Positions 21,947 through 32,690 of a DNA stretch of 64,000 nucleotides are shown piece after piece. Below the pieces are notes generated by a model, which searched no databases, was not told the origin of the DNA, and worked only from the letters and a program-made list of their open reading frames with translations. The DNA is from Merluccius polli (taxonomy: Eukaryota > Chordata > Actinopteri > Gadiformes > Merlucciidae), in NCBI GenBank assembly GCA_030340625.1, contig JAOPHQ010003992.1, positions 177,001 through 241,000 of the forward strand, given 5' to 3'. Numbering within the stretch: position 1 is the first letter of the stretch; each line of letters starts with the position of its first letter. The position numbers and the translations under genes are program-made.

Positions 21947-22418
21947 TTAGCTACTATACATTGATTATGAACACCGGGTGAGGTTTCAAAATGGTGCCAA
22001 CACACTGGGTTATCCATTTATGGCGATTTTATGTGATATCAAACAAAACTTTGATGACAAAAAAACAAAGGTCAAACATAATTTGTGGTTGTAACTAGAT
22101 AGAGGAAAGTTTGATCTTGATGGTTTTTGGTTCGGTGAGTTTTGGTCACAGAGTGATAGGGTTTGGACCGTTGCTGATGCTTATTATGTTGTTTGGGGTA
22201 GGACGTGTTTCATTTAGCTAACAATGGTTATGATGGACTAAAAGATGAGAATCTAATAGTTCTAGGGGTGTGTCACATGACTGCATTCTCACATGTTTAA
22301 ATGCCTTACGACGTATTTGCTTTTGGGAAGGGGGGGGGCTGGCGCGGATGCTGGTCCCCTTGGGATGGGGGTTAAAAGAAAAATTACGAAAAGGAGAGAT
22401 GATTAAAGCTATGCATGT

Positions 22419-22556
22419 TTGTGTGTGTATGTGTGTGCTTTGCTGCATGTTGGCACTTGTTTGTGTGTATGGGTGTACCACATGCACACACACAGACATG
22501 CACACGCACACACACACGTGCACACCCACACTAACACACACACACACACACACTTA
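22419..22556. repeat. GT then CA microsatellites
   Basis: A GT-rich tract followed directly by a CA-rich tract, giving a potential large hairpin. The ORFs are artefacts. Confidence 0.9.
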
Positions 22557-22990
22557 AAACTCACACAACACACAATTAATTCTGAGCTCATTTTGCAGTA
22601 CCTACGTGTGCCAATAAGAGGAGCTCTGGAGCCTACCTATAGCCAGACATCCTCTAATCCCAGAGACAAGAATAGGGTGGCTGCTGTTAAGGTTTAATCC
22701 CGTCCTCCTTGGCTTGTTGGAGCCGGCACGGTCATTTGCACCAACACTCAAGTCATCATCTCATGTGTCCCTCATTATCCACAATTCAACACGTAATGTG
22801 GACCATATGTATCGTTGCTGACAATGTACCTCTTCTTTTCTTCGTGTGTTCTTATTCTTATTATTTTTGGCATTCTTATTATCATAAATATTAGTCATTA
22901 GTCAACACCAACACCAGCAATATAATACTATGACTAATATTACCACTGCTAATAATATGTATTATTGCACACTTTTATATTAATAATAAT
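22557..22990. other. Stretch with no recognised gene
   Basis: Only AT-rich DNA leading into the trinucleotide repeats. Confidence 0.5.
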
Positions 22991-22997
22991 TAATGGT

Positions 22998-23083
22998 AAT
23001 AATAATAATAATAATAATTATTATTATTATTATTATAAACATACATATTGTATACTTTTTCTAGTTGCTATATTTTCTTCTTC

Positions 23084-23131
<48 letters not shown>

Positions 23132-23162
23132 TTCCTCCTGCATGCTCACACTGGCTACACCT

Positions 23163-23193
<31 letters not shown>

Positions 23194-23195
23194 CC
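22998..23195. repeat. Cluster of (TAA)n/(TTA)n, (ATC)n and (CA)n repeats
   Basis: (TAA)n turns into (TTA)n at 22998-23035, then (ATC)n at about 23087-23131, then (CA)n at 23167-23193. A poly-Ser/poly-Asp ORF pair over it is only the trinucleotide repeat. Confidence 0.95.
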
Positions 23196-23267
23196 ACTAC
23201 ACCCACACTGTTACCCACCCACCAACACGCACTCTATTTAATCTGGTCACCCTTCCCACCCTCCTTA

Positions 23268-23552
23268 TCGTTTATTGTGCCAACCTCCCCTTGCTCCTTC
23301 TCCCTCCCTCCCCCCCCCCCCCCTCTCTCCCTCTCCACTCTATCCTTCTCTGTCTCTCTCACTTTCTATCGATTCCCTCCCTCTCTCCCTCCCTCCCTCT
23401 CTCCCTCTCTCCCTCCCTTCCTCCATCCCTCCCTCCCTCCTTCCCTCCCCCTCTCTCGCTGCCCCTCTATCTATCTCGCTCTTTCTCTCTCGATATCCTC
23501 CCTCCCTCCCTCTCCCGCTCTATCTCTCTGTCTCTCTCTCCCTCACACAGAG
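23268..23552. repeat. Pyrimidine (CCT/CTCT) tract
   Basis: About 285 bp in which the + strand is almost entirely C and T, with TCCC and CTCT repeats and a poly-C at about 23310. Such mirror-like homopyrimidine DNA can form triplex (H-DNA). Confidence 0.95.
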
Positions 23553-23838
23553 CTGGAATCAGATAAGTGTGAACAGGAGTGAGCAGCGGTAGCGGGCCAG
23601 GGAGCGGGGGAGTCAGGGGGCTAATGCTAGACGACTGGAAATCCATGACGCTTGGTTTGGCTCAGGGAGGCGGGGGGGGGGGGCGGCGGTGGGTGGTGTG
23701 GCAGGTTGCCGCGACGACACAAAATACCTATACAACACATAACCCTTCAGACAGGGCCTGGTGGCAGGAGAACAGACTGTGATCACAGAATGTTTGTGAA
23801 TGTGTTGTGTGGATGTTTGTGAATGTGTTTGTGTATGG
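23553..23838. other. Short spacer with a poly-G run
   Basis: Contains a G run at about 23668-23681 and no exon. Confidence 0.6.
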
Positions 23839-24021
23839 GTATAGTGTGTGTGTGTGTGTGTGTGTGCACGGTTTATAGTGTGAGTGTGTGTGTTTATAGT
23901 GTGTGTGTGTATTGCTTATAGTGTGAGTGTGTGTTTACGTGTGTGTGTGTGTGTATTGTTTTGTAGTGTGTATAGTGTGTGTTTATAGTGTGTGTGTGTG
24001 TGTATGGGCACTTGTATAGTG

Positions 24022-24062
<41 letters not shown>

Positions 24063-24640
24063 TGTGTGAGAGAGAGTGTGTGTGTGTGTGCGTGTATAGT
24101 GTGTATAGCGTGTGTGTGTTGTGGCCAGCTGAAGCAGAAGGTCAGCAAGACAAACAGTGTCTCCCACAGGGCTGTGTGCCAGCCGGTTGCTACCCTCCTG
24201 TGAGGGAATCTGCTGGCAAATGTGCCCTTGTGTATATATGTGTGTGTGTAAGTGTGTGTTTGTGTGTGTGAGAGTATTTGCTTGTGGGTTTGCAATTTTG
24301 TGTTTGTGTGTGTGTGTGTGTGTGTAAGCTGGTGTTTGTGTGCGTTTTTTTCTGGGTGTGTGCATGTTTTTGTGTGTGTGTGTTTGTGTGTGAGAGAGAG
24401 ATTGTTTTGTGTGTTTTTTCCCTGGACGTCGGCATGTTTGTGTTTGTGTGTGTGTGCCTCTGTGTATTTTGTGTGTGTCTTGTGTCTGTGTGTGCACATG
24501 TTTGTCACTGCGTGCTGTGTGTGTACGTCTTGTGTCCGTGTGTGCATGTGTGTGTTGTGTGTGCACACCTGTGTGTGTTTGTGCATGTGCATGTGTGTGT
24601 GCATGCATTTGTGTGGGTGCAAGTGCATGTCTGCCTGTTA
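23839..24640. repeat. Long GT-rich microsatellite block
   Basis: About 800 bp dominated by GT on the + strand, broken by a more complex 120-bp segment at about 24120-24235. ORFs up to 294 codons on the minus strand are His/Thr repeats from (CA)n and are not genes. Confidence 0.95.
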
Positions 24641-27600
24641 TTTTACATGTGTCCTGGTCCTGGGGGATGGAATACAAATACTTTCTTTCTTGGATCAATA
24701 AGCAGAACATGGAAAGGAGAGAGACAGAGACAGACAAACAGACAGATTGAGAGAGAGAGCATTTCACACATTTGTCTGTGGTTTTGAATTTTTTCTGCAT
24801 TACTTGGTGTCAGGTTAATAATTTGCATTGTATATGTGTATACATATATGTGTTTAAAACATTGCATGTTTGCACTTGCAGCTTATTAGCAACAGCAGTG
24901 CACGTTGACTGTGTACTGCTTGTGTGTTTGTGTGTGTGTGTTTGTTAGTGTGTCATGTTGGATTTGTTCAACCTGGCACGTTTGCATATCTGTGTGTTGC
25001 GCTTGTACATGCACATGTGTTTGTTTATACCACCCCTCCTTTCCCTTAAGCTAATTTGTATAAATAATTTTTATTTTTGACTGTGTGACTGTGTGTGTGT
25101 GCTTGTGTGTGTGTGTGTGTTTATGTCCACACCTAGAGGGTGGATAAGGGCCCGTTCTTTAGGCCTTTTAAAAATGGACCTCCATTACAGCTGATATTCT
25201 GCTGCTGGCTTTAATCAGCAGAGGGAGAGGCTAAAACATGCGGCGATAAGGTAATAAATCTGCCGCTCAGTAAGCCATGTCTGAGCCTTCGCCACCGCTG
25301 CCGCCGCTGCCGCCGCTGCTGCCGCCGCGTTTAAATCAATTACCCCGTGTGTTTGCTCTTCCCAGCATGCTTTGAGCCGCGTGACTCTGACCTTGCGGAA
25401 ACACCCTCTGCGGGTCCATCGGCGAGAAAAACACTGCGCTAATCACTAGCACGGGCTCTACGTGCATGGCTGGAGTGTGGGGTGGGCCAACCCAAAAGAA
25501 CTGGTCCGTATCCATTACTGGAGGTGGGCGGGAGAAAAACAACCAGCCTAGCATAAAGTTCAGGTGCCAGCGGCCTCACAAATCCATGAGCTAACGATGG
25601 GAGAGAAAGGTGCAGAGGAATGGGAGAGGAGATGGAGAGTTAGGAAATGAGGGATGGAGCAGTCGATTCTGCCAGAGTCAATTCTTAATTCCTGTGGCTG
25701 CCAATGCCGGGATTGGATCTCTAGAATAAACAGAATTAGAGTTGCCTGCGATTACGAACTCAAGCCGAAAAACCCTTACATCAAAGAAGTGATTTCATCT
25801 AAATGCTTTAATGGTTTAATCAATCCTTTGGTCTTATCCAAATCAGACATTTCAATTCACCCACGGAGTGGGGAGAAACCTGGCCAAAGGAGGAAATGAG
25901 GTAGGTAGCTAAACAAGCCAGCGAACTAGATACTTTTAATATTTCTTAGGAGCAAATACTGGAGGAGGATAAATAACATACTATTGTAGAATTACGAGAT
26001 AGATATTTAGTTACGTCGTGTTTGTGTTAGAGTTGCCTATGTTATGTTATGTTCCTGCAAACCAATTTACTTCACGACCATTTATTGTGCATGTTTTTAT
26101 TATATTGAATTTAACCATTATCATTCATCCTACTGTTCCCACTGTACATCGTAAAAAGTCGCGTCTTATCTCTCTCATCAAGCACATCTCATCAAATAAA
26201 ACTCAAACGAAAAACAAACACACATCTTGGTATTCAATATGTGTGATGTGTGGAATTTTTTTCAAATTCAATTTGGAATCAAATTCAATTTATTTCATCG
26301 CTGAGCTAGAACGCTACAACAGAACAGCAGCGTTTCTTAGCACGCATGTAGCATTTCTTAAACACCGTGTCCGCTTGTGTGTAGCGCCCCACAGTCATAA
26401 TGATAGACCACCATCAGTATCCCATAAATATGTACCGCTCTCTTAGTGAGCAATTGGAGCAGACAAATTGGCCTTGGGCTTGGGAGAGGGGCCCGGATGA
26501 TAATAGTTTATAAGCGATGAGACCATTCATTTTCAGAGCTAGAGCTCCAGGAAGCTGCAAAAGGACAGCACAGCCCGCCTGACACGTTGGTTGACACAGG
26601 ATTAACATATTCCCTTGAGCCCATGCCAGTGGAAGTCACCGCAGCAATAAGCTCTAGCTGGGCAAAGGCATGTGGTTGCAGTGTTGATCAATCACACACA
26701 AAAAAACAAAACAAATGCACATATGCATGGGCATGCCTTTGAGAACAGATTGCAACAGTGTAGCCCTTCATGTGTACTTTGTTTCAACCTATACCTCAAA
26801 GATGGACAGAAAACCATTTGGTCTTTTACACAGGGTTGCATAATTGTATATCATTGCAGCTTCAATTGTTATAACTCTTGTTAATGAAAACCAAAAAACA
26901 GGGTAGGCAAAAAGAGTTGCGAAATGTGTGTGTGAGAAATGCAAAATCCAGTCGAGAAAAAAATAATCAATTACAGTGTTCATGCAAACCCCCCACAAGT
27001 TGATTGCGTGTGGTTGCAGTGCTGAGCATGATGTAGTACAACACGCCGGCTCAGGCGGGCCAGCATTACCTCATCGATCTCAACGTCCCCATGTGGGACA
27101 GAGCCAAGGGAAAACCTCCCTCGCTCTTTCCTTGGCTAGCGCGTGGGGGGCTCTTATTGATCTGCTCGTCCAATCAGGACCCTCAACCCCCCCCCCCCCC
27201 CCCCCCCCCCCCTCACTCCACGGACCTAAACGTGCCGCTTGTTCCTCGAGCTCCCCGTTTCCTGGTAGCGCCGTAGAGGCGATTATGAGGTCCTCCTCGA
27301 TGCTTCAGCTGCCCTTCCCTCTTCGCCCTCAAAGTGCACATTCACTTCTCCGAGGCTACTCCGCTCATCGACGCCGCAATTCCCGCAGGCCCATCGAGTT
27401 GATATCTCTCGAGTGTTGGCAGAGATTGAATCGGTCCGACCTCAGCAGATAGATATGCAGTCCTCCCCGTCTCAGGGATGTGCTGATGGACGCCCGCCCT
27501 GAAAGAATTCTCACAATCAGCAATTGATTGTATTGCTTCCCGATGTATTGCTTCTCAAAGGTGAGCATGCAACCTTGGGTGTCTCACCAAATAGAGGTGA

Positions 27601-28377
27601 GGAGAGACCTCGCCTGATAGTCACGCCATCAGGTGTAGCAGGCAGCTCCAATAATGCGGCGGCGTGAGAAAATGGCCGACGGGGACAATGTGAGCGCCGT
27701 GATTCCATTCTTGTTGCCTTGAATTGTTTTTACATTAAAAGGTTTCACCTGGCTAAGAATCACCTTGTTATACGAAAAGCTTTTACTCCCGCCAGATTAA
27801 CTGCAAAGATGTCGGGTGCAGTCGAAAATGAAGTCTAACCGTTGAGAGAAAGGACACATGTAAACACCGTTCAATTTATAGGTTGACAATGAGCCTCAGT
27901 CGTCAAAACAAAGCATAATGCATACAACCTTGATTGCATTTCTGCATCATGGAGTACTAATGGAAGTCACGCAAAAAAAGTGATTTGCTCTTTCTTAACA
28001 GGGGAGGGGGGGGTGCAGTGCACACACCTCGGTCGCTTGAAATTGTCTTTAGAGATTCTTCATGAGAGCCAAAAGCCGCCAGTCAGACAGTGTGAAATCT
28101 GATTCGACTCCTGCCAAAGCGCATGAAATTGGCTGATTTTGTTTACTCATTGTTTTTAGACACGCCCTTTTTCCCCTTTGTTTCGTTCCTCGTGCCAAGC
28201 TGCTGATACCATGGCTGATATTAAGGAGGTAGTAAATTAATCGCTCCTGACATAATAAACAGGGCTCAATACAATACAATTACTTTAATTTGCTTTCTTT
28301 TTGGCGTAGCCTGTGGTTGTATACACATTTTCATTTACAAGGCATGGCAGCAGTTGGCAATTCATTTAGAATGATCT
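24641..28377. other. Long low-repeat stretch, possible regulatory DNA
   Basis: No exon is supported. It includes a GT patch (24910-25130), (CCG)n-like sequence at about 25292-25327 and a long poly-C at 27187-27212. Three parts have balanced composition and homeodomain or SOX-like words: 25140-25290 ('ggtaataaatc'), 25640-25870 ('tctagaataaacag', 'tttaatcaatcc') and 26440-26610 ('gataatagtttataa'). These resemble conserved noncoding elements but conservation cannot be seen from one sequence. Confidence 0.35.
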
Positions 28378-28930
28378 TTCTTGTCATTATACTCAGGTAC
28401 AATGAAATGTGGCATGGTTTCTCCTTATGCAGTTAGATAGGATAACATATATAAATAAAAGCAATACCAAAGAGTAATAGCAGTAATAGCAGCATATTTA
28501 AAAAGTGATGCTTGTGCGGGTACAGATTTAAAGGCACTAGTTAAATTAAATGTACAATTTTAATACTTGAATAAATAAATAGAAGCTAAATAAATAAATA
28601 CAACTTTTTGTTTATGAATTGTGTCTGTGGTAGCAGTTACTGAGGGTGTGTGTGTGTGAGCGTGTCACAGTCCTTGATGTGTGTGTATGTGTGTGTGCTC
28701 ACAGTTCCTGTAATGTGTTCTGTGGTAGGGCAGGGAGTGGTGTGACGGCTGCCACGGCTCTGGTTAAGAAGCTGTTCCTCAGTCTGCTGATGCAGGATCT
28801 TATTGTCCTGAAACATTTGCTGGACGGCAGCGGTTTAAAATTAGCTAGCCTTCTTCCTCAGTTGATTGGCGTAGATGGTGTCCAGGTTTGGGTCCTTAGG
28901 TCCTTTTGCTCGGCAGCTGTGTATGGGGTG
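28378..28930 (-). mobile_element. L2-like LINE, 3' end fragment
   Basis: On the minus strand a short reading segment contains SRLRNSFLTRAVAAVT, the usual C-terminus of fish L2-type LINE polyproteins, followed by a 3' tail that includes 'cacatttcattgtacctgag' and 'tataatgacaa'. The upstream part of the same LINE resumes at 32430-32690, beyond the inserted block 28931-32429. Confidence 0.65.
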
Positions 28931-29025
28931 CCATTTGTAAACTTTTGCTGCTCAAAAACGTGCTTCACTTGTTCCAGATTTATCTCGAGCTTTGATCCTT
29001 TTCCCCAGATTTAGCAAATAAACAC

Positions 29026-29100
29026 CCCTCCAAAATGCACTGCAATTTTCATGTCACTTTTTCACATATATAAAATTTGAATTATATGTTAAATCTAAAT
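29026..29100 (+). repeat. Left arm of inverted repeat around Rex3
   Basis: About 72 bp beginning 'cctccaaaatgcactgcaat' is repeated inverted at 32346-32417 with few differences. 'gccatttgtaaac' at 28931 is likewise inverted at 32425. Confidence 0.9.
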
Positions 29101-29166
29101 CTACATCTGAAATCTAAATCTACATTTTATATCTAAATCTAAATCCATCCATCCATCTTCTACCGC

Positions 29167-30745
29167 TTATCCAGGGTCGGGTCGCGGGGGCAGCAGCTTA
29201 AGCAGGGAAGCCCAGACTTCCCTTTCCCCAGCTACTTTGTCCAGCTCTTCCTGGGGGATCCCGAGGCGTTCCCAGGCCAGTCGAGAGACATAGTCTCTCC
29301 AGCGTGTCCTGGGTCTTCCCCGGGGTCTCCTACCAGTGGGACGTGCCCTGAACACCTCACCAGGGAGGCGTCCGGGAGGCATCCTAACTAGATGCCCGAG
29401 CCACCTCATCTGGCTCCTCTCAACGCGGAGGAGTAGCGGGTCTACTCCGAGCTCCTCCCGGATGACTGAGCTTCTCACCCTATCTCTAAGGGAGAGCCCA
29501 GCCACCCTGCAGAGGAAGCTCATTTCGGCCGCTTGTACCCGCGATCTTGTTCTTTCGGTCATTACCCAAAGCTCATGACCATAGGTGAGGGCAGGAACGT
29601 AGATCGACTGGTAAATCGAGAGCTTTGCCTTTCAGCTCAGCTCCCTCTTCACCACGACGGAGCCGTGCAGAGTCCGCATTACTGCAGACGCCACACCGAT
29701 CCGCCTGTCGACCTCCCGCTCCATCCTCCCCTCACTCATGAACAAGACCCCGAGGTGCTTGAACTCCTCCACTTGGAGCAGGATCTCATCCCCGACCCGG
29801 AGAGTGCACTCCACCCTTTTCCGGTTGAGGACCATGGACTCGGATTTGGAGGTGCTGATTCTCATCCCGGCCGCTTCACACTCGGCTGCGAACCTGTCCA
29901 GTGAGAGTTGGAGGTCACGGTCTGATGAAGCCATCAGGACCACATCATCCGCAAAAAGCAGAGACCCAATCCTGAGGTCACCAAACCGGACCCCTTCAAC
30001 GCCCTGGCTGTGCCTAGAAATCCTGTCCATAAAAATTATGAACAGGATCGGTGACAAAGGGCAGCCCTGGCGGAGTCCAACCCTCACTGGAAACAAGTCC
30101 GACTTATTACCGGCAATGCGGACCAAGCTCTGACACCGGTCATACAGGGAACGGACAGCCCGTATTAGGGGGTCCGATACCCCGTACTCCCGGAGAACCC
30201 CCCACAGGACTCCCCGAGGGACACGGTCGAATGCCTTCTCCAAGTCCACAAAGCACATGTGGACTGGTTGGGCAAACTCCCATGCACCCTCAAGGATCCT
30301 GCAGAGGGTGTAGAGCTGGTCCACTGTTCCACGGCCTGGACAAAAACCACATTGCTCCTCCTGAATCCGAGGTTCGACTATCCGACGGACCCTCCTCTCC
30401 AGCACCCCTGAATAGACCTTACCAGGGAGGCTGAGAAGTGTGATCCCCCTATAGTTGGAACACACCCTCCGGTCCCCCTTCTTAAAAAGAGGGACCACCA
30501 CCCCAGTCTGCCAATCCAGGGGCACTGCCCCCGATGTCCACGCGATGCTGCAGAGTCGTGTCAACCAAGACAGCCCCACAACATCCAGGACCTTAAGGAA
30601 CTCTGGGCGGACCTCATCCACCCCCGAGGCCCTGCCACCGAGGAGCTTCCTGACCACCTTGGCAACCTCAGCCCCAGATATAGGAGAGCCCACACCCGAG
30701 TCCCCAGGCCCTGCTTCCTTACCGGAAGGCGTGTCGGTGGGACGT
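29167..30745 (-). pseudogene. Rex3 reverse transcriptase and C-terminal region
   Basis: The frame from about 30745 down to the stop at 29167 encodes the reverse transcriptase. Motifs include GVDEVRPEF, 'YRGITLLSLPGKVYSGVLE', FVDLEKAFDRVPR, GLRQGCPLSPILF and the catalytic LLFADDVVLMAS. The C-terminal part has RWLGHLVRMPPGRLPGEVF and RRPRGRPRTRWRDYV. A single in-frame TGA after VVVKRELS (about 29632) interrupts it; the frame resumes unchanged, consistent with a CGA-to-TGA change. Upstream, near 30750, a frameshift joins it to the preceding segment (VVDRWKEYFEDP). Confidence 0.9.
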
Positions 30746-31863
30746 GTCGGGGGTCTTCGAAGTATTCCTTCCACCGATCCACAACGTCCCGAGTCGAGGT
30801 CAGCAGCGCACCGTCTCCACCATACACAGTGTTGACGATGCACTGCTTCCCCCTCCTGAGAAGCCGGATGGTGGTCCAGAACCTCTTCGAAGCCGTCTGG
30901 AAGTCGTTCTCCATGGCCTCACCGAACTCCTCCCATGTCCGGTAACCGCCACAGCTGCGCTCCGCTTGGCCTGCCGGTACCTGCCTGCTGCCTCCGGAGT
31001 CCCACAGGCCCAAAAGGTCCTATAGGACTCCTTCTTCAGTTTGACGGCATCCCAAGCACAGAAGTCCAATAACTGAAGCACAGAAGTCCAATAACTGAAC
31101 ACCACTCGGGTTCAGATCGGGGGGGCCGTTCCTCCCAATCACACCCCTCCAGGTCTCACTGTCGCTGCCAACATGAGCGTTGAAGTACCCCAGCAGAACG
31201 AGGGAATCCCCAGAGGGAGCACTTTCCAGCACCTCCTCCAAGGAGTCCAAAAAGGGTGGATACTCTGAACTGCTGTTTGGACCATAGGCACAAACAACAG
31301 TCAGGATCCGTCCCCCCACCCGAAGGCGGAGGGAGGCCACCCTCTCGTCTACCGGTAAACTCCAACATACAGGCACCAAGCCGGGGGGCAATAAGTATTG
31401 CCACCCCTGCCCGGTGCCTCTCACCAGTGGCAACTCCAGAGTGGAAGAGAGTCCAACCCCTCTCGAGAAGACTGGTTCCAGAGCCCTTGCTATGCGTCGA
31501 GGTGAGGCCGACTATATCTAGCCGGAACTTCTCAACCTCGCGCACCAGCTCAGGCTCCTTCCCCACCAGAGAGGTGACGTTCCACGTCCCTAGAGCTAGC
31601 TTCTGCAACCGAGGATCGGACCGCCAAGGTCCCCGCCTTCGGCCGCCACCCAGCTCGCATTGCACCCGACCCCTTTGGCCCCTCCTGCTGGTGGTGAGCC
31701 GGCGGGAAAGGGGTCCCACGTCATCGTTTCGGGCTTTGCCTGGCCGGGCCCCGTGGGTATAGGCCCGGCCACCAGGCGCTCGCCCCTGAGCCCCACCCCC
31801 AGCCCTGGCTCCAGGGGGGGGGCCCCGGTGACCCACGTCCGGGCGAGGGACACGCAAGACCAT
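30746..31863 (-). pseudogene. Rex3 endonuclease and linker region
   Basis: Pieces in several frames cover the N-terminal endonuclease: LALGTWNVTSLVGKEPELV, DIVGLTSTHSKGSGT, then RVASLRLRVGGRILTVVCAY and LVLLGYFNAHVGSDSETW, followed by the linker TWEEFGEAMENDFQTASKRFW. In intact family members the GxFNAHVG motif is GDFN, whose Asp is catalytic; here it reads GYFN. A tandem duplication of about 21 bp ('acagaagtccaataactga') at about 31058-31098 adds a further break. The endonuclease cannot be functional. Confidence 0.85.
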
Positions 31864-32345
31864 TTATTGTACTCATCATAAGGGGTCTTTTGAGCTACCC
31901 TTTGTCTGGCCCCTCCCCCCGGACCTGTTTGCCATGGGTGACCCTACCAGGGGCATAAAAGCCCCCGACAACGGAGCTCCTGGGGGTCATTGGGACACAC
32001 AAACCCCTCCACCACGGTAAGGTAGTAGCTCAGGGAGGGGCTAAATCTAAATCCTAAATCTAAATGCTAAATCTAAATCCTAAATCTAAATAAAAACAGA
32101 TATGCTTATTCTCATATACAGTATATACTAATTATATACAGTATACTAGTCATATTTCGGTGGCAGCATCAGGTGCATTGGCAAGTGTGAGATGAAGTCG
32201 CTGTCTCTGTAGATTGGACCTGCAGAGCTGCTGTAAGCCCAGCCCGACAGCAATTTCCGCTATTTGATATCTATCATCTATCTCATATGAATCTAGCAAA
32301 ATTGCGAATTCTGGCGATTGAGCTAGAATGATAGACTTAAGAGAT

Positions 32346-32417
32346 TAGATTTAAGATATAATTCGAATTTTATATACGTGAAAAGTGACATGAAAATTGC
32401 AGTGCATTTTGGAGGTT
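32346..32417 (-). repeat. Right arm of inverted repeat around Rex3
   Basis: The inverted partner of 29026-29100. The two arms enclose Rex3 and the AAATCT repeats and lie between the two parts of the L2-like LINE. Confidence 0.9.
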
Positions 32418-32429
32418 GAAGTTTACAAA

Positions 32430-32690
32430 TGGCATAGCTGTGCACACTGAGTGAGGATGCTCTCAATGGTGCTCCTGTAGACATTTAGCAGCAGTTTCTG
32501 TGGGAGCTGGGCCTGTTTCAGCTTCCTGAGGAAGCGTTGTGAGGTGTTGAAGGTCCATGTTGGCTGTTTTGACACATTGACTCTAAGGAACTTTAGGTTT
32601 TCCACGCTTTCCACTGCTTCTCCATGCATGTGTAGCGGGAGGTGGGATTTCTGCTTATCGATACCCCAACCAGTTAGAATCATGCACAGA
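32430..32690 (-). pseudogene. L2-like LINE fragment, upstream of the 28378-28930 piece
   Basis: The minus-strand frame 32423-32683 reads VESVENLKFLRVNVSKQPTW, then LRKLKQAQLPQKLL and FYR-like VYRSTIESILT, matching the conserved segment after the reverse transcriptase of fish L2-type LINEs (FKFLGV ... LTW ... YRCTIESILT). It breaks off just after ESILT, where the inverted-repeat block begins. Confidence 0.75.

Larger units (their letters stand above)
29144..32036 (-). mobile_element. Rex3 LINE (RTE-type), near full length
   Basis: The minus strand encodes an AP endonuclease then a reverse transcriptase in the order expected for Rex3, ending with a short (GATG)n tail at about 29144-29155. Sequences I remember as the standard fish Rex3 PCR primer sites are present exactly at 30049-30069 and, inverted, 30494-30513. 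The element sits in an AAATCT-repeat tract visible on both sides (about 29093-29143 and 32041-32090), so the target duplication is probably within that repeat. Frameshifts and a stop in the ORF mean this copy is dead. Confidence 0.93.

Noticed and set aside
22965..23592. ORFs of 172-205 codons with poly-Ser, poly-Pro and Leu-rich parts
   Set aside because: They follow the (ATC)n, (CA)n and pyrimidine tracts; no domain or splice logic.
23894..24800. Long minus-strand ORFs (up to 294 codons) of His/Thr repeats
   Set aside because: They are translations of a GT/CA microsatellite block.
25654..25899. 81-codon plus-strand ORF as a gene
   Set aside because: No family resemblance and no splice or promoter support; looks like noncoding DNA.
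32423..32683. Minus-strand ORF as an independent gene
   Set aside because: It matches the post-reverse-transcriptase segment of L2-type LINEs.
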